The notes beneath the pieces are model-generated. The model ran no database searches, was not told the origin of the DNA, and saw only the letters and a list, made by a program, of their open reading frames with translations. Positions 43,481 through 52,874 of a stretch of 64,000 nt of DNA are shown piece after piece. The position numbers were made by a program, and so were the translations under genes. The first letter of the stretch is position 1. Every line of letters starts with the position of its first letter. Origin of the DNA: Haladaptatus litoreus (lineage in GTDB: Archaea; Halobacteriota; Halobacteria; Halobacteriales; Haladaptataceae). The DNA is taken from assembly GCF_900156425.1 (NCBI RefSeq), contig NZ_FTNO01000002.1:106125-170124 (forward strand), read 5' to 3'.

Positions 43481-44715
43481 CAGTTGGTAGTGAGCGTTCC
43501 GATTCCGATGAGTCGCCAGCGTGCGCCAATACGGCGGTTGATGGCAATTTTCGCGCCTTCCGGTGCGCAGACGGGACGTTTGAGTGCGACTTCGCACTCG
43601 CCGTCGCGCGCACTGGTGACCGAACCGACGGTCGTCGCGGTGCCGACGGTCAGCATGAGCGGTTCGCCCGTGCTGATTTCGTCGATTTCCTCGTCGTCCA
43701 AGCCGACGAGTCGGTCGAGCAAGTCGATTTTCATCGTGAACTTCTCCCACGTCGGGGGAAGAGTGCCGGGCGTTCCGGCGACCTGTCCGGCCAGCGCGTC
43801 ACCTTTGGTGTAACTCGGGTCGAGTCCGGTGCCGACACCGAGCAGACCACCGGGCGTGACCTCGTCTACCATCTCGCCGCCCGCCTGAAGGGAGCGAACG
43901 TCGGTCTGGATGGGTTCCCAATGGGTCTGGCCGCCTTCGTCGATTTCCCGTCCGGGGCGTAGTTCGAGTTCGTCGCCTTCGGTGAGGTTCCCCTGCACGA
44001 GACTGCCGCCGAGGACGCCACCCGTGAGTTTGTCCCACGTCGTGCCGGGACGGTTGATGTCGAAACTGCGGGCGACGTACATCTGCGGGTCGTCGTCCGG
44101 GTTGCGCTCCGGCGTCGGAATCTCTTCCTCGATAGCCTGCATCAGCAGGTCGATGTTGACCTCCTGCTGGGCGCTAATCGGGACGACTGGTGCGTCTTCC
44201 GCAACCGTGCCTTCCACGAACTCCTGAATCTGTTCGTAGTTGCGCTCCACGCGGTCGCGGTCAACTAAGTCGATTTTGTTCTGCGCGATGACGATGTTCT
44301 CGATGCCGATGATGTCGAGCGCCATCAGGTGCTCTTCGGTCTGGGCCTGCGGAACGGTTTCCGTGGCCGAGACGACGAGCACTGCGCCGTCCATCAGCGA
44401 TGCGCCCGAGAGCATCGTCGCCATGAGCGTTTCGTGGCCGGGTGCGTCCACGAAAGAAACTGTACGAATCGGTTCGCTGTCCGAACCGTCTGGGCACGTC
44501 TCATCGACTGTGTAACACTCCGGAGCGTCCACGTCTGGACACTGCCGGAACGTCGCGTCCGCATAGCCAAGTCGAATCGAGATGCCGCGCTTCATCTCTT
44601 CGGAGTGCTGGTCGGTCCATTCGCCGGAAAGCGCCTGCACGAGAGTCGTTTTCCCGTGGTCGACGTGCCCGACGAGTCCGATGTTCACCTCCGGTTGGTT
44701 GTGTGTTCCTGTCAA
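43480..44715 (-). CDS. eif2g: translation initiation factor aIF2 subunit gamma
   Basis: A 411-residue GTPase that delivers initiator Met-tRNA as part of aIF2. G1 is [10 protein letters not shown] (about 16-25), G3 DAPGHE, G4 NKID and G5 near ISAQQ. A zinc knuckle-like loop occurs at [16 protein letters not shown]. The start codon is TTG at 44715, preceded by AGGAGG six bases upstream; the protein then begins [20 protein letters not shown] as in relatives, and no ATG lies earlier in the frame. First gene of the operon. Confidence 0.96.
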   Translation of the reverse strand: MTGTHNQPEVNIGLVGHVDHGKTTLVQALSGEWTDQHSEEMKRGISIRLGYADATFRQCPDVDAPECYTVDETCPDGSDSEPIRTVSFVDAPGHETLMATMLSGASLMDGAVLVVSATETVPQAQTEEHLMALDIIGIENIVIAQNKIDLVDRDRVERNYEQIQEFVEGTVAEDAPVVPISAQQEVNIDLLMQAIEEEIPTPERNPDDDPQMYVARSFDINRPGTTWDKLTGGVLGGSLVQGNLTEGDELELRPGREIDEGGQTHWEPIQTDVRSLQAGGEMVDEVTPGGLLGVGTGLDPSYTKGDALAGQVAGTPGTLPPTWEKFTMKIDLLDRLVGLDDEEIDEISTGEPLMLTVGTATTVGSVTSARDGECEVALKRPVCAPEGAKIAINRRIGARWRLIGIGTLTTN

Positions 44716-44721
44716 CGTTGA

Positions 44722-44727
44722 CCTCCT
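44722..44727 (-). promoter_or_regulatory. Shine-Dalgarno site before the TTG start of aIF2-gamma
   Basis: AGGAGG on the minus strand lies six bases before the TTG at 44715. It decides the start and suggests deliberate low-efficiency initiation by a weak codon with a strong site. Confidence 0.75.
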
Positions 44728-44830
44728 GAGAGTAATTTGTCGTAGATTCGGCCCGAACGACTGATAAACCTACTGTTCTGGTATGGCGCGCGCTTTTGAC
44801 AGAATAGTTGCAAAAATGAAATTCACATAA

Positions 44831-44840
44831 CGTTTTATTC
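44831..44840 (+). promoter_or_regulatory. TATA-like box before the zinc-ribbon regulator
   Basis: CGTTTTATTC lies 23-32 bases before the ATG at 44863, consistent with a leaderless mRNA and with that start rather than the GTG at 44857. Confidence 0.45.
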
Positions 44841-44862
44841 GCTACCCGTCCGTAGTGTGTAT

Positions 44863-45750
44863 ATGAGCAGTGATACCCCGCTTCAGGAATGCGACGACTG
44901 TCTCGCTCCGGCGGAGGCGTTTTCAGTTATCGCCAACGAGACACGTCTCTCCATCCTCGAAGCCCTCTGGCAGGCGCCTGAACGCCCGGTTCGGTTCTCG
45001 GAACTCCGGAAGGAAGTCGGCATGCGCGACAGCGCGCAGTTCAACTACCACCTCCAACAGTTGGCCGACCACTTCGTCGTGCAAACCGACGAGGGCTACG
45101 ACTTCCGGCAGGCCGGAAAGAAAGTCGTCAGCGCGATTCTCGCCGGGTCGTTCAACGAGCATCCGCGACTCGACCCAATCGAACTGGAAGAAACCTGTGC
45201 CGACTGCGAGGCGAATCTACAGGCCACCTACGAGGACGAGACGCTGGTCATCGACTGTCCCGACTGCGCGAAACTGTACGGAAGCTATTCGTTCCCGCCG
45301 GGCGGGTTGAACGACCGAACCGACTGTGAAATCATGGACGCGTTCAACCAGCGCGTTCGCCACCTCCACTGCCTCGCCGCCGACGGCGTGTGTCCGGAGT
45401 GCAACGGGAAGATGGAGACAGACGTGACCCGCGATTCGGAAGACATCCTCGGCACGAAAATCCGCGTTGACCACCAGTGTGAACAGTGTCGCCACCGACT
45501 TCGTTCGACAGTCGGCCTCTCCCTCTTAGACCAATCGCAGGTCGTCACCTTCTACAGCGACCACGGAATCGACCTCTGCCAGAAACCGTTCTGGGCGCTC
45601 TCGTGGTGCGTGAGCGACGGGCAGACGACGATTCTCGCCGACGATCCGTGGGAAATCGAAGTGGCGATTTCGCTTTCCGACGACGAACTCCGCGTCATCG
45701 TAGACGGCGATTTGAACGTCGTCAAAATCGAACGCGGACAGGTTGCATGA
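44863..45750 (+). CDS. ArsR-like wHTH regulator with zinc-ribbon domain (DUF7351-like)
   Basis: A 295-residue regulator. Residues about 10-90 are a winged helix (AFSVIANETRLSILEALWQAPERPVRFSELRKEVGM). Residues about 105-290 hold two Cys clusters: CADC...CPDC (about 108-135) and CPEC...CEQC (about 178-208), within a beta-rich domain that may sense a ligand. The type is common in haloarchaea. Targets are unknown. It is divergent from the aIF2-gamma operon, with 147 bases between the starts. Confidence 0.82.
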   Translation: MSSDTPLQECDDCLAPAEAFSVIANETRLSILEALWQAPERPVRFSELRKEVGMRDSAQFNYHLQQLADHFVVQTDEGYDFRQAGKKVVSAILAGSFNEHPRLDPIELEETCADCEANLQATYEDETLVIDCPDCAKLYGSYSFPPGGLNDRTDCEIMDAFNQRVRHLHCLAADGVCPECNGKMETDVTRDSEDILGTKIRVDHQCEQCRHRLRSTVGLSLLDQSQVVTFYSDHGIDLCQKPFWALSWCVSDGQTTILADDPWEIEVAISLSDDELRVIVDGDLNVVKIERGQVA

Positions 45751-45931
45751 CGAGTTAAGGCTGTTTTTGACCGGTGAAAGAATCGAGTGACGACAGTCAG
45801 CAGTTCGGAATCGGCAGGAGAAAGTGACAATTATAATACTTGATTCGGTTTCAGTAGTGCGTTCTACATAACTGTATTTCAGCTAACACTTTTGCGGTGC
45901 GCAGTCCTCTCTTTACCTGAGGAAACGCACC

Positions 45932-46195
45932 ATGAAATACGAAACCACCACCCTCCCGAAACGGCTTCCAACCTTCGACGCGATTCGTCGGATACTGGCC
46001 GCGCTGTGTATTCTCACCCTTGCTGTCGGTGCCGTCGCCGCCGTCGGACTCGCGTACATCTACGGCGTTGAACTGCTCGGCGGCGACCTCGCCGTGCTAC
46101 TCGCCGGATGGGTCGCAGGTATCGGTATCGCAGTGTTGGCCCCGTTCCTCGTCGTGCGAATCGTTACCGCGATTCTGACCGCGTTCCGACTCTAA
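45932..46195 (+). CDS. small two-helix membrane protein (hypothetical)
   Basis: An 87-residue protein with two long hydrophobic segments (about 20-47 and 53-85). The ATG at 45932 follows an AGGAAA sequence by about eight bases. No family is recognised. Confidence 0.6.
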   Translation: MKYETTTLPKRLPTFDAIRRILAALCILTLAVGAVAAVGLAYIYGVELLGGDLAVLLAGWVAGIGIAVLAPFLVVRIVTAILTAFRL

Positions 46196-46274
46196 GGTTT
46201 TCTCCTTCCGTTTCGAAACTCACACGAACGATTATTGAAGTCGCTCGCCAATTTCTGTCCCGGGGGGAGAACAG

Positions 46275-46505
46275 ATGTGCCACTCGCGGAAAGCCTATTA
46301 TCCAATCGAAGACCGAGAACCGACACGCGAAGAGCGCGAGTCGAGGGACGAGCGCGAAAGCCCGAGCGAAAAGCGAAGGCGAGTGAAAGAAGAGGGTATA
46401 CTCATCCGAGCGAAATCCAGTCTCGCGTCCCTGTTCGACACCCCCGGAGAGGACGGACGACGCGAACCGGAACCGACCATGAAAATGGGGACGAGAGACG
46501 ACTGA
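46275..46505 (+). CDS. small charged hypothetical protein
   Basis: A 76-residue Arg/Glu-rich protein starting MCHSRKAYYPIED. The middle is a long charged helix (REPTREERESRDERESPSEK), then a short less charged segment (ILIRAKSSLASLF). The ATG follows a GGGGGGAG purine tract. The composition could also be non-coding, so it is only moderately supported. Confidence 0.5.
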   Translation: MCHSRKAYYPIEDREPTREERESRDERESPSEKRRRVKEEGILIRAKSSLASLFDTPGEDGRREPEPTMKMGTRDD

Positions 46506-46542
46506 CGCGGCATTTTTGTTTTCAGCGCACCAAGCCCGTATC

Positions 46543-47514
46543 GTGCGAGAGTTCCCGTTCGAACTGGCGCTGTGTGCCCATCTCGAAGCGACGACCGAAG
46601 ACATTCTCGCCAGACAAATCGGCGGCGGTGTTCACGCACCTTCGAACCGCATCATCGACGTGTTGTGCGTCGAACCCGGAACCGGGTTCGACGCCCGCGC
46701 GGAACTGACGAACGAGCGGATTCCCGACGCTGCAATCGAGAGCGAGGTCGGCGTCGGACAGTCGCGCTACTGGCGAAACGCCTTCGACACGTCGCCGGAG
46801 TACGCCCGAAAGGTCGTCGACAGGGCGGTCGAAATCGGCTTTTTCGAACGGGAGCGAAACCGCGGGAGGGAGTACGTCCGGCAGGTCGCACGCTATCCCG
46901 ACTGGTTCGGGAAACTCGTCGGCATCGAGAACAAACCAGACCTCGCAGACCCTGGCGACCTCGAAACGCAACTCCGCAAGGACGTGAGTCTCGGCCTCGT
47001 GGACGAGGTGATTCTCGCAACCGAGAGTTACGTTACTCGCGCGCACCTGAACCGGATTCCCGAGGAGGTCGGCGTCTGGCGGTTTGCGGGAGATGAAGAT
47101 GAGCGGGAAATAGAAGTCGTCCGCGAATCGACGCCGCTCGAAACCGATACTGCGGGAACCGAACTCGTAGAACAGCATGCAGGGAAAGCGGACGTTCGCG
47201 TCGTCAGCGCGGCGGCGAAGGCCCGCCAACGCAGGCGAATGGCAGAGCGAGCATACGGCAAAGGCTGGCGAACCTACGACTTCCCGGCGTGTGGCGAAAT
47301 CGAATCGAGGGACGGCGGACTCCCGTACTGTCACTGGAAAGGGCGGGTCGTCAATCCGGTTCACTGCGGAACCGATTGTCCGGGTTACGACCCTGCCGAC
47401 CCGCCGGACGTAGACCTCGATTTCGAACGCGATTCGCGGACGCCGTGGGTCGCCGACCCCGCCGGGCGAAAGCGCCGACAGACGGGACTCGACGCCTTTC
47501 GGACGGAGAACTGA
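46543..47514 (+). CDS. DUF5787 family protein with PD-(D/E)xK nuclease-like motifs
   Basis: A 323-residue haloarchaeal protein starting with GTG (VREFPFELALCAHLE). Several features recall PD-(D/E)xK nucleases: an Asp in NRIIDVLCVEP (about 41), the strand LVGIENKPDL (E-x-K, about 127) and a helix with LETQLRKDVSLGL. A winged-helix-like stretch (YWRNAFDTSPEYARKVVDRAVEIGFFE) lies between. The C-terminal CGEIESRDGGLPYC ... HCGTDCPGY holds four cysteines, like Fe-S or zinc clusters in Cas4/AddB-type nucleases. The nuclease reading is inference from motifs; the family name is by pattern. No operon partner. Confidence 0.75.
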   Translation: MREFPFELALCAHLEATTEDILARQIGGGVHAPSNRIIDVLCVEPGTGFDARAELTNERIPDAAIESEVGVGQSRYWRNAFDTSPEYARKVVDRAVEIGFFERERNRGREYVRQVARYPDWFGKLVGIENKPDLADPGDLETQLRKDVSLGLVDEVILATESYVTRAHLNRIPEEVGVWRFAGDEDEREIEVVRESTPLETDTAGTELVEQHAGKADVRVVSAAAKARQRRRMAERAYGKGWRTYDFPACGEIESRDGGLPYCHWKGRVVNPVHCGTDCPGYDPADPPDVDLDFERDSRTPWVADPAGRKRRQTGLDAFRTEN

Positions 47515-47604
47515 ATCGGGAAGTGACTGGATTCGCTCCCCCTCACCGCCCAAACGTCTATTGACGCCGCTACTGACAGAGCTATCACTGAATCGGGGGA
47601 GACT

Positions 47605-48117
47605 ATGGAACGCAGAGAATCAGTCCAAAAAGGCAAGTCTGTCGTACAGTCCGTTTCGTCGCGGGAATCAGTCGATGCAGTCACCGTCGCTCGCTCGTTC
47701 GGACGGGGACTCCTCGGAGGATTGATTGCCACCCTCGTCATGACCGCCTACCGAATTCCGATTGCGCGTTCGCTCCCGCCGACCGCGGCGTTTTGGGCGC
47801 AGTTCGTCGGCGAGAAGGAGGCGAGTGAGTATCCCATTCACGGACTCGTTCTCCATCTCGTGTACGGGATGGTCGGCGGCGGTATCTTCGCGCTCCTGTT
47901 CGAGCGTCGAGTAGTCGAATCCGGACACATGGACGAAAAACACGGAACGGTGTGGGGAGCAGTGTACGGATTCCTGCTCTCCGTGTTCGGCATTCACGTC
48001 GTGCTAAAGCGCGTCCTTCGAATGAACCCTCAGTCGGATGAACGGTTCATCTTCCACGTGAGTCATCTCATCTACGGAGTGACGCTCGGCGCGTGGTTGG
48101 GTTCGAGAGCGGAGTGA
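47605..48117 (+). CDS. multi-pass membrane protein, YqhR/DUF6789-like
   Basis: A 170-residue protein with four hydrophobic segments (about 35-52, 82-105, 118-135, 148-165) after a charged N-terminus. The pattern GLIATLVMTAYRIP ... HLVYGMVGGGIFALLF ... HLIYGVTLGAWLG resembles small membrane proteins near DUF6789/YqhR. Function is unknown. The ATG at 47605 follows a purine-rich GGGGGAGA. Confidence 0.65.
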   Translation: MERRESVQKGKSVVQSVSSRESVDAVTVARSFGRGLLGGLIATLVMTAYRIPIARSLPPTAAFWAQFVGEKEASEYPIHGLVLHLVYGMVGGGIFALLFERRVVESGHMDEKHGTVWGAVYGFLLSVFGIHVVLKRVLRMNPQSDERFIFHVSHLIYGVTLGAWLGSRAE

Positions 48118-48238
48118 GGACGGTTTTCGTGACGATTCGTGACGTCCGTTTGTACGGATTCTGACGGTACCGTGCAGGCGATGAGTCCGCGAAAGGATGT
48201 GTAAACATACAAGATGCAGGGCGGTAATAGTGACCGAT

Positions 48239-49633
48239 ATGCAGACGCCCTCTCGACGGCAGTTCCTCGCCGTCGGTGTGATACTCCTGTGCTGTCTTCC
48301 GATGGTGGCTTCGCCACTCACCGCCCAGTCGGGCGGACAGGAAACAGCGCAGAACCCCTGTGCCGGAACGCTCGTGAGTCCGGCAAATGGAACGACCGTT
48401 GTCGCCGTACAAGGCTACTCGTGGTTGGAAAACGGCGGGAAAGAACCCGCGAAACTGGTCGGCGTCGGGCCGAACGGTGAGGTGAAGTGGGTACACCACA
48501 CCGCCGAACACGGCATGGTGTGGGGCTACGACGTCGACCCGATGGAGAACGGCAACCTCTTCGTCACCGGGACGGCGAACGGCGAAACCGTCGCCTACGA
48601 GTTCAACCCGCGAACGCAAGAACACGTCTGGGAAGAGTCGCTCCCAATCCACGACACGCACGACATCGACCTCATCAACAACGGCACGCAACTCCTCGTC
48701 GCCAACATGCGCGCCTACAACGAGGAAGCCGAGCGGAACGACGACAGCATCTTCGTCTACGATTTAGAGAAAGACGAAATCGTCTGGCGCTGGTACTTCC
48801 GCAACCACTACCCGAAAGACACCGCGAAAAACTACTCGAACGACTGGACGCACGTCAACGACGTAGACAAGGTCGGTGACTACCAGTACCTCGCTTCCCC
48901 GCGGAACTTCGACCAAGCCATCCTCATCAACAAAACTACGAAGGAAATCGACCTGCAACTCGGGGAGGACGGCGAGCACGATATCCTCTACGAACAGCAC
49001 AACCCGGACTATCTGGAAAGCGAGGACGGCGACCCAACGTTCCTCGTCGCTGACTCCGAAAACGAGCGAATCGTCGAGTACGAAAAACAGGACGACGGCT
49101 GGAATCTGACGTGGGAACTCGGACAGGGCGACGACCTCAGATGGCCCCGTGACGCAGACCGCCTCGAAAACGGTAACACCCTCATCGGCGACTCGAAACA
49201 CCAGCGCGTCATCGAAGTGACGCCGACCGGTGAAGTCGTCTGGGAGTTCTACGCGCCGTGGTTGGTGTACGACGTTGCACGCCTCCCTGACGAACGCGCC
49301 GAAAGCCCGACAATGGCCGACCAGAACGTGACCGGAAGCTACGAAATTTCGGGCGATACGGCGAAGTACAACGCCGAGACGATGAAGGAGTGTCACTCCT
49401 ATCTCCAATCCATCGACGGCTGGGCGGACGGGCAGGAACCCGGGCCGAACACCGGTTCGGACACCCCCGGCGTGCAGGACGATGACGAACGAAACAACGG
49501 CACCCTCGTCGGTTCGAACACCACTCAGACCGCGGACGAACCCTCCGGCCCGGCCTCGCTCCCCGGATTCGACTTCGTCGTCGGTGCAGTCGCACTCCTA
49601 CTCGCAGTCGCCCTCTTCGTCTGGCGACGGTAG
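48239..49633 (+). CDS. secreted arylsulfotransferase-like propeller with PGF-CTERM anchor
   Basis: A 464-residue surface protein. The signal is PSRRQFLAVGVILLCCLPMV. The body is a beta-propeller with arylsulfotransferase (ASST) family words: VQGYSWLENGG, WGYDVDPMENGNLFVTG, HDTHDIDLINNGTQLLVAN, NDWTHVNDVDKV, HQRVIEVTPTGEVVWEFY. The Thr/Gly-rich stalk ends in LPGFDFVVGAVALLLAVALF and RR, a PGF-CTERM signal for archaeosortase A, so the mature protein is probably lipid-anchored. Sulfotransferase chemistry is not proven for archaeal members. The ATG at 48239 gives the best signal. Confidence 0.85.
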   Translation: MQTPSRRQFLAVGVILLCCLPMVASPLTAQSGGQETAQNPCAGTLVSPANGTTVVAVQGYSWLENGGKEPAKLVGVGPNGEVKWVHHTAEHGMVWGYDVDPMENGNLFVTGTANGETVAYEFNPRTQEHVWEESLPIHDTHDIDLINNGTQLLVANMRAYNEEAERNDDSIFVYDLEKDEIVWRWYFRNHYPKDTAKNYSNDWTHVNDVDKVGDYQYLASPRNFDQAILINKTTKEIDLQLGEDGEHDILYEQHNPDYLESEDGDPTFLVADSENERIVEYEKQDDGWNLTWELGQGDDLRWPRDADRLENGNTLIGDSKHQRVIEVTPTGEVVWEFYAPWLVYDVARLPDERAESPTMADQNVTGSYEISGDTAKYNAETMKECHSYLQSIDGWADGQEPGPNTGSDTPGVQDDDERNNGTLVGSNTTQTADEPSGPASLPGFDFVVGAVALLLAVALFVWRR

Positions 49634-49656
49634 GACGATACAGAAATAATACTGGC

Positions 49657-50475
49657 TCAGATTCGGTACTGTTCGCCGTCAATCGCCAACGGTTCGCGGA
49701 ACGCTTCTTCTGCGGGATAGAAATGCGAGACGTGGACGAGTCGAGTTTCTTCCGCACCGAGTTCGTCCGCCAGCGACAGCGCCCCTTCGCGTGTCATGTG
49801 CTTGTAGCCAAAAGTGCGCGGAACGCCATCCTCGGTGTGATGTCTGCCGCCCGCGGGATGGTGTTCACAGAGCGATGCCGGAACGATAGCGTCCGCGAGA
49901 AAGAGGTCGGGATTCATCATCTGCTCGCGCGAGGCGTCGGGAATCCCGTAACTCGTGTCCCCCGAGAGAACGAGTTTCGACCCGTTTCCGGCGATGACGA
50001 CGCCGTAACAGAGCAGGGGCGGGTGTTCCACCGGTACGAGCGTCACGTCGAACCCGCAGGCCGAAAACGAGGTGAGCGGTTCGTGGTCGTGAACCGAAAT
50101 CCGGTCAAGATAGTCGAACTTGTCCCGAATCGTGTCGGCGACGCTCTCGTCCTTTTCGGGGTCGATTTCGTTCGCGGCGTGAACCGGCAGGGAGTCGAAT
50201 AGTCGGTAGGCGTTCCCCAACCCGTCGAGATGGTCGAAGTGGACGTGCGTGACGATGAGTTCGTCGGGAAGCGGAACGTCGTGGGTGAGAAACTGGTGTC
50301 GGAAGTCGGGACTGGCGTCCACGAGCAGACTTTCTCCCGTCTCCTCGTTGCGGACGTGAACAGAAAATCGAGAGCGCTCTATGTCGCGCTCACGGGCCAG
50401 AGAACAAGTGTCGCAATCGCAACCGGGCGTCGGTGTCCCCGTCGTGTCGCCAGTACCGAGGAGGGTGATTTCCAT
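49657..50475 (-). CDS. MBL-fold metallohydrolase (PhnP-like)
   Basis: A 272-residue beta-lactamase-fold protein. The zinc motif is THVHFDHLDG (about 77), then GDTSYG (about 170) and the final HVSHFYP. An N-terminal GCDCDTC cysteine cluster resembles PhnP, a cyclic-phosphate phosphodiesterase, but no phosphonate gene is near, so activity on cyclic nucleotides or other phosphodiesters is equally possible. It is three bases downstream of the AAA ATPase gene. Confidence 0.85.
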   Translation of the reverse strand: MEITLLGTGDTTGTPTPGCDCDTCSLARERDIERSRFSVHVRNEETGESLLVDASPDFRHQFLTHDVPLPDELIVTHVHFDHLDGLGNAYRLFDSLPVHAANEIDPEKDESVADTIRDKFDYLDRISVHDHEPLTSFSACGFDVTLVPVEHPPLLCYGVVIAGNGSKLVLSGDTSYGIPDASREQMMNPDLFLADAIVPASLCEHHPAGGRHHTEDGVPRTFGYKHMTREGALSLADELGAEETRLVHVSHFYPAEEAFREPLAIDGEQYRI

Positions 50476-50478
50476 CGC

Positions 50479-51810
50479 TCAGTGGTCGTGTGAGTGACCA
50501 CTTATATCCCCGCCAGCGACCAGCGCGTCGTGGTCGCCGTCGATCATGTCCATGTCTTTCAAGTTGTCGCGCTCCTCGAAGCCCTGAATGGCGTTGAGCA
50601 GGTCGTCCTGCGTGAGTTCCGTTCGGTTTTCGGTGAGGGCTTCCAGCACGGCTTCGCGGAGGACGAGTCGGAGGTCGCTCCCGGTGAGTCCCTGCGTCTT
50701 CGACGCCAATTCGTCGGGGTCGAAGTCGTTGATTTGCATCCGACGCGTGATGACGCGGAGGATATCAGAGCGCATCTGCACGTCCGGTTTCGGGAAGTTC
50801 AGGATTTCGTCGAAGCGCCGCCACGCCGCCGCGTCGAGTTGGTCGGGGTGGTTCGTCGCGCCGATGAGGAGCACGTCGTCCTGAATCAGCGAAATGTTGT
50901 CGATGGATTTGAGCAAGGTGTTGACGGCGCGTTTGATGGCCGCGTGTTCGTCGCTCCGTCGGGTTTTGGCGACGAAGTCGAACTCGTCCATGAAGAGGAT
51001 ACAGGGCGAGAGTCGTTTCGCCACCTCGAACACCTTTTCGACGTTTTTCGCCGTCTCGCCGAGATACTGACTGGTAATCATCGACAATTTGACTTCCACA
51101 AATGGGAGGTCTAAGTCGTAGCCCAGCGCCCTCGCAGTCGAGGTTTTTCCGGTTCCCGGCGGCCCGACGAACAGGATTTTCCCGATTTCGCGCAGACCGA
51201 TTTCCGCGAGATATTCGCGGTGTTCGATGGCCTTCACGATTTTGTGAATCTCGGCCTCTTGGTCTTCCGTGAGGACGAGGTCGTCCAGCGTCAGTTCGAC
51301 CTCCTCGGGTGCGTGAATATCTACGAGGTCGAGCATGTTTTCGCCATCCTCGTCTTCCTCGTCAGTGTCGAAATGCTGTTCGAGCAGACTGTCTATCCAC
51401 GCCCGGTCGGCTTGCACCGGGCGGTTCGCCTCGCGCACGGCCTCGTAGTCTACATCGACGCCGTCGCGGTCGGAAAGTGCGTACGCCAGCGTCGGGTTCC
51501 GCGCGATTCGTTCTTCATCGCGCTCTACGAACCATTCCTCGGCCATGTCACGTTGGGTCAACTCGATGCTCCCCGAGAACGTGTCCCGCTCGGTAAACAT
51601 CAGATCGGAAACGGCACCCCACGGCTGGTCGAGTTCGGTCGCTTCGCGCGTCGTTTCGACGGTCGTCTGGAGCGGTCGCTCTATCGTCCCGTCGTGCCAA
51701 AACACCTGCCGGATGGCCGGTGGTAAGTCGTTTTCATCGAGGTCTTGGTTTTCGCTGTAGATACGCGCAGTGAGCAAGAACTCGATTACGTCCAGCGCCC
51801 CGCTGTTCAT
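50479..51810 (-). CDS. AAA ATPase with long N-terminal domain
   Basis: A 443-residue ATPase. About 180 N-terminal residues are acidic and have no recognised domain. The AAA module follows: Walker A GPPGTGKT (about 215), Walker B ILFMDEFD (about 275), sensor 1 GATNHPDQ and arginine-finger-like AAAWRRFDEI. The relation is to FtsH/Vps4-like classic AAA proteins. The C-terminus is GHSHDH, His-rich. Its role is unknown; the co-transcribed MBL hydrolase suggests a shared pathway. Confidence 0.83.
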   Translation of the reverse strand: MNSGALDVIEFLLTARIYSENQDLDENDLPPAIRQVFWHDGTIERPLQTTVETTREATELDQPWGAVSDLMFTERDTFSGSIELTQRDMAEEWFVERDEERIARNPTLAYALSDRDGVDVDYEAVREANRPVQADRAWIDSLLEQHFDTDEEDEDGENMLDLVDIHAPEEVELTLDDLVLTEDQEAEIHKIVKAIEHREYLAEIGLREIGKILFVGPPGTGKTSTARALGYDLDLPFVEVKLSMITSQYLGETAKNVEKVFEVAKRLSPCILFMDEFDFVAKTRRSDEHAAIKRAVNTLLKSIDNISLIQDDVLLIGATNHPDQLDAAAWRRFDEILNFPKPDVQMRSDILRVITRRMQINDFDPDELASKTQGLTGSDLRLVLREAVLEALTENRTELTQDDLLNAIQGFEERDNLKDMDMIDGDHDALVAGGDISGHSHDH

Positions 51811-52028
51811 TCTTCCGTGGATTATCGCGGGAGAATCTTAAGCGCGTCGAAGCCCCAGCGAGACGGATTCGTCATCGCAGCCTTTGAATCAGTGTCGTTA
51901 TCAGTTCAATCTACCACAGTAGATGTTTACGAACCATCATCGTTCGTTCAGACATATCCTTCTACCTCTATATTTTGGTTAGATTACTCGTAACAAAGTA
52001 ATGGTATATCGAAGTCGGTTTCGAACCC
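51811..52028. other. AT-rich divergent promoter region
   Basis: 218 bases between the AAA gene and the first deacetylase gene. The part at 51895-52000 is markedly AT-rich and probably holds the promoter of the deacetylase pair. No ORF or repeat was seen. Confidence 0.5.
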
Positions 52029-52868
52029 ATGAAGCTATCTGGATTCAATTTAACGGACTACGAACAAATTTTGGACGCAGCACAGGATGGCGGATACCGG
52101 TTTTACACCGTCGCCGACTACATCGAAGCGGACGCGGTGGACGAACCGTACATCGTCCTTCGACACGACGTCGACCGATGGGCCGACAACGCCGTTTCGC
52201 TGGCCGCTGCGGAAGCCGAGCGGGGCATCAGTGCGACGTACTACTTCAGAACGAGCACATTCGACCCGGATACCGCCCAAGAGATGGAGGCACAGGGTCA
52301 CGAAGTAGGCTACCACTACGAAGACCTTGCGAAGGTACGCGGTAACGTCGAAGCCGCACATGAACGGTTCGCAACCAACCTCGAATCCTTCCGCGAACAC
52401 GTTGATGTACGAACTGCCTGTGCGCATGGAAGTCCGCTTTCGCCGCACCTGAACACGGAGATGTGGGAGGATGCGAGAACTCCCGCAGAGTACGAACTTG
52501 TCGGCGAAGCATACAGCGGACTGGAGTTCGATTCTGACGGGTCGAGCGATTTGCTGTACCTCTCGGATACCGGTCGGGATTGGAGCGCGCACGCTCCCGA
52601 CTTTGGCGGTGTGCGGTCAACCGCCGACGTAGTCAACGCCATCGAATCCGGCACGTGTCCGACGCTGTACTTACTGGCTCATCCAAGCCGGTGGGCAACG
52701 ACGCGGTATCAAACCGTCGAGCGAACCGGATGGGACATCGCCGCCGAAGCCGGAAAAATCGCGGTAAAGAATGTACACACCGCTCAACAGAAAGGTGGAC
52801 GCGTCACCAGAGGGACGAGCATCGCACGTGCGATTCGGTCGGTTGCCATGCGGATGACAGGGGAGTGA
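52029..52868 (+). CDS. polysaccharide deacetylase-like protein, no signal peptide
   Basis: A 279-residue protein of the carbohydrate esterase 4 (NodB) fold. The first metal motif is VLRHDVDRW with the catalytic Asp pair, and GHEVGYHYED carries the histidines. CAHGSPLSP and a late LLAHPSRW follow. Without signal or membrane helix it should act in the cytosol, perhaps on a sugar precursor. It is six bases upstream of the secreted deacetylase at 52875, in one operon. Confidence 0.82.
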   Translation: MKLSGFNLTDYEQILDAAQDGGYRFYTVADYIEADAVDEPYIVLRHDVDRWADNAVSLAAAEAERGISATYYFRTSTFDPDTAQEMEAQGHEVGYHYEDLAKVRGNVEAAHERFATNLESFREHVDVRTACAHGSPLSPHLNTEMWEDARTPAEYELVGEAYSGLEFDSDGSSDLLYLSDTGRDWSAHAPDFGGVRSTADVVNAIESGTCPTLYLLAHPSRWATTRYQTVERTGWDIAAEAGKIAVKNVHTAQQKGGRVTRGTSIARAIRSVAMRMTGE

Positions 52869-52874
52869 CCAACG

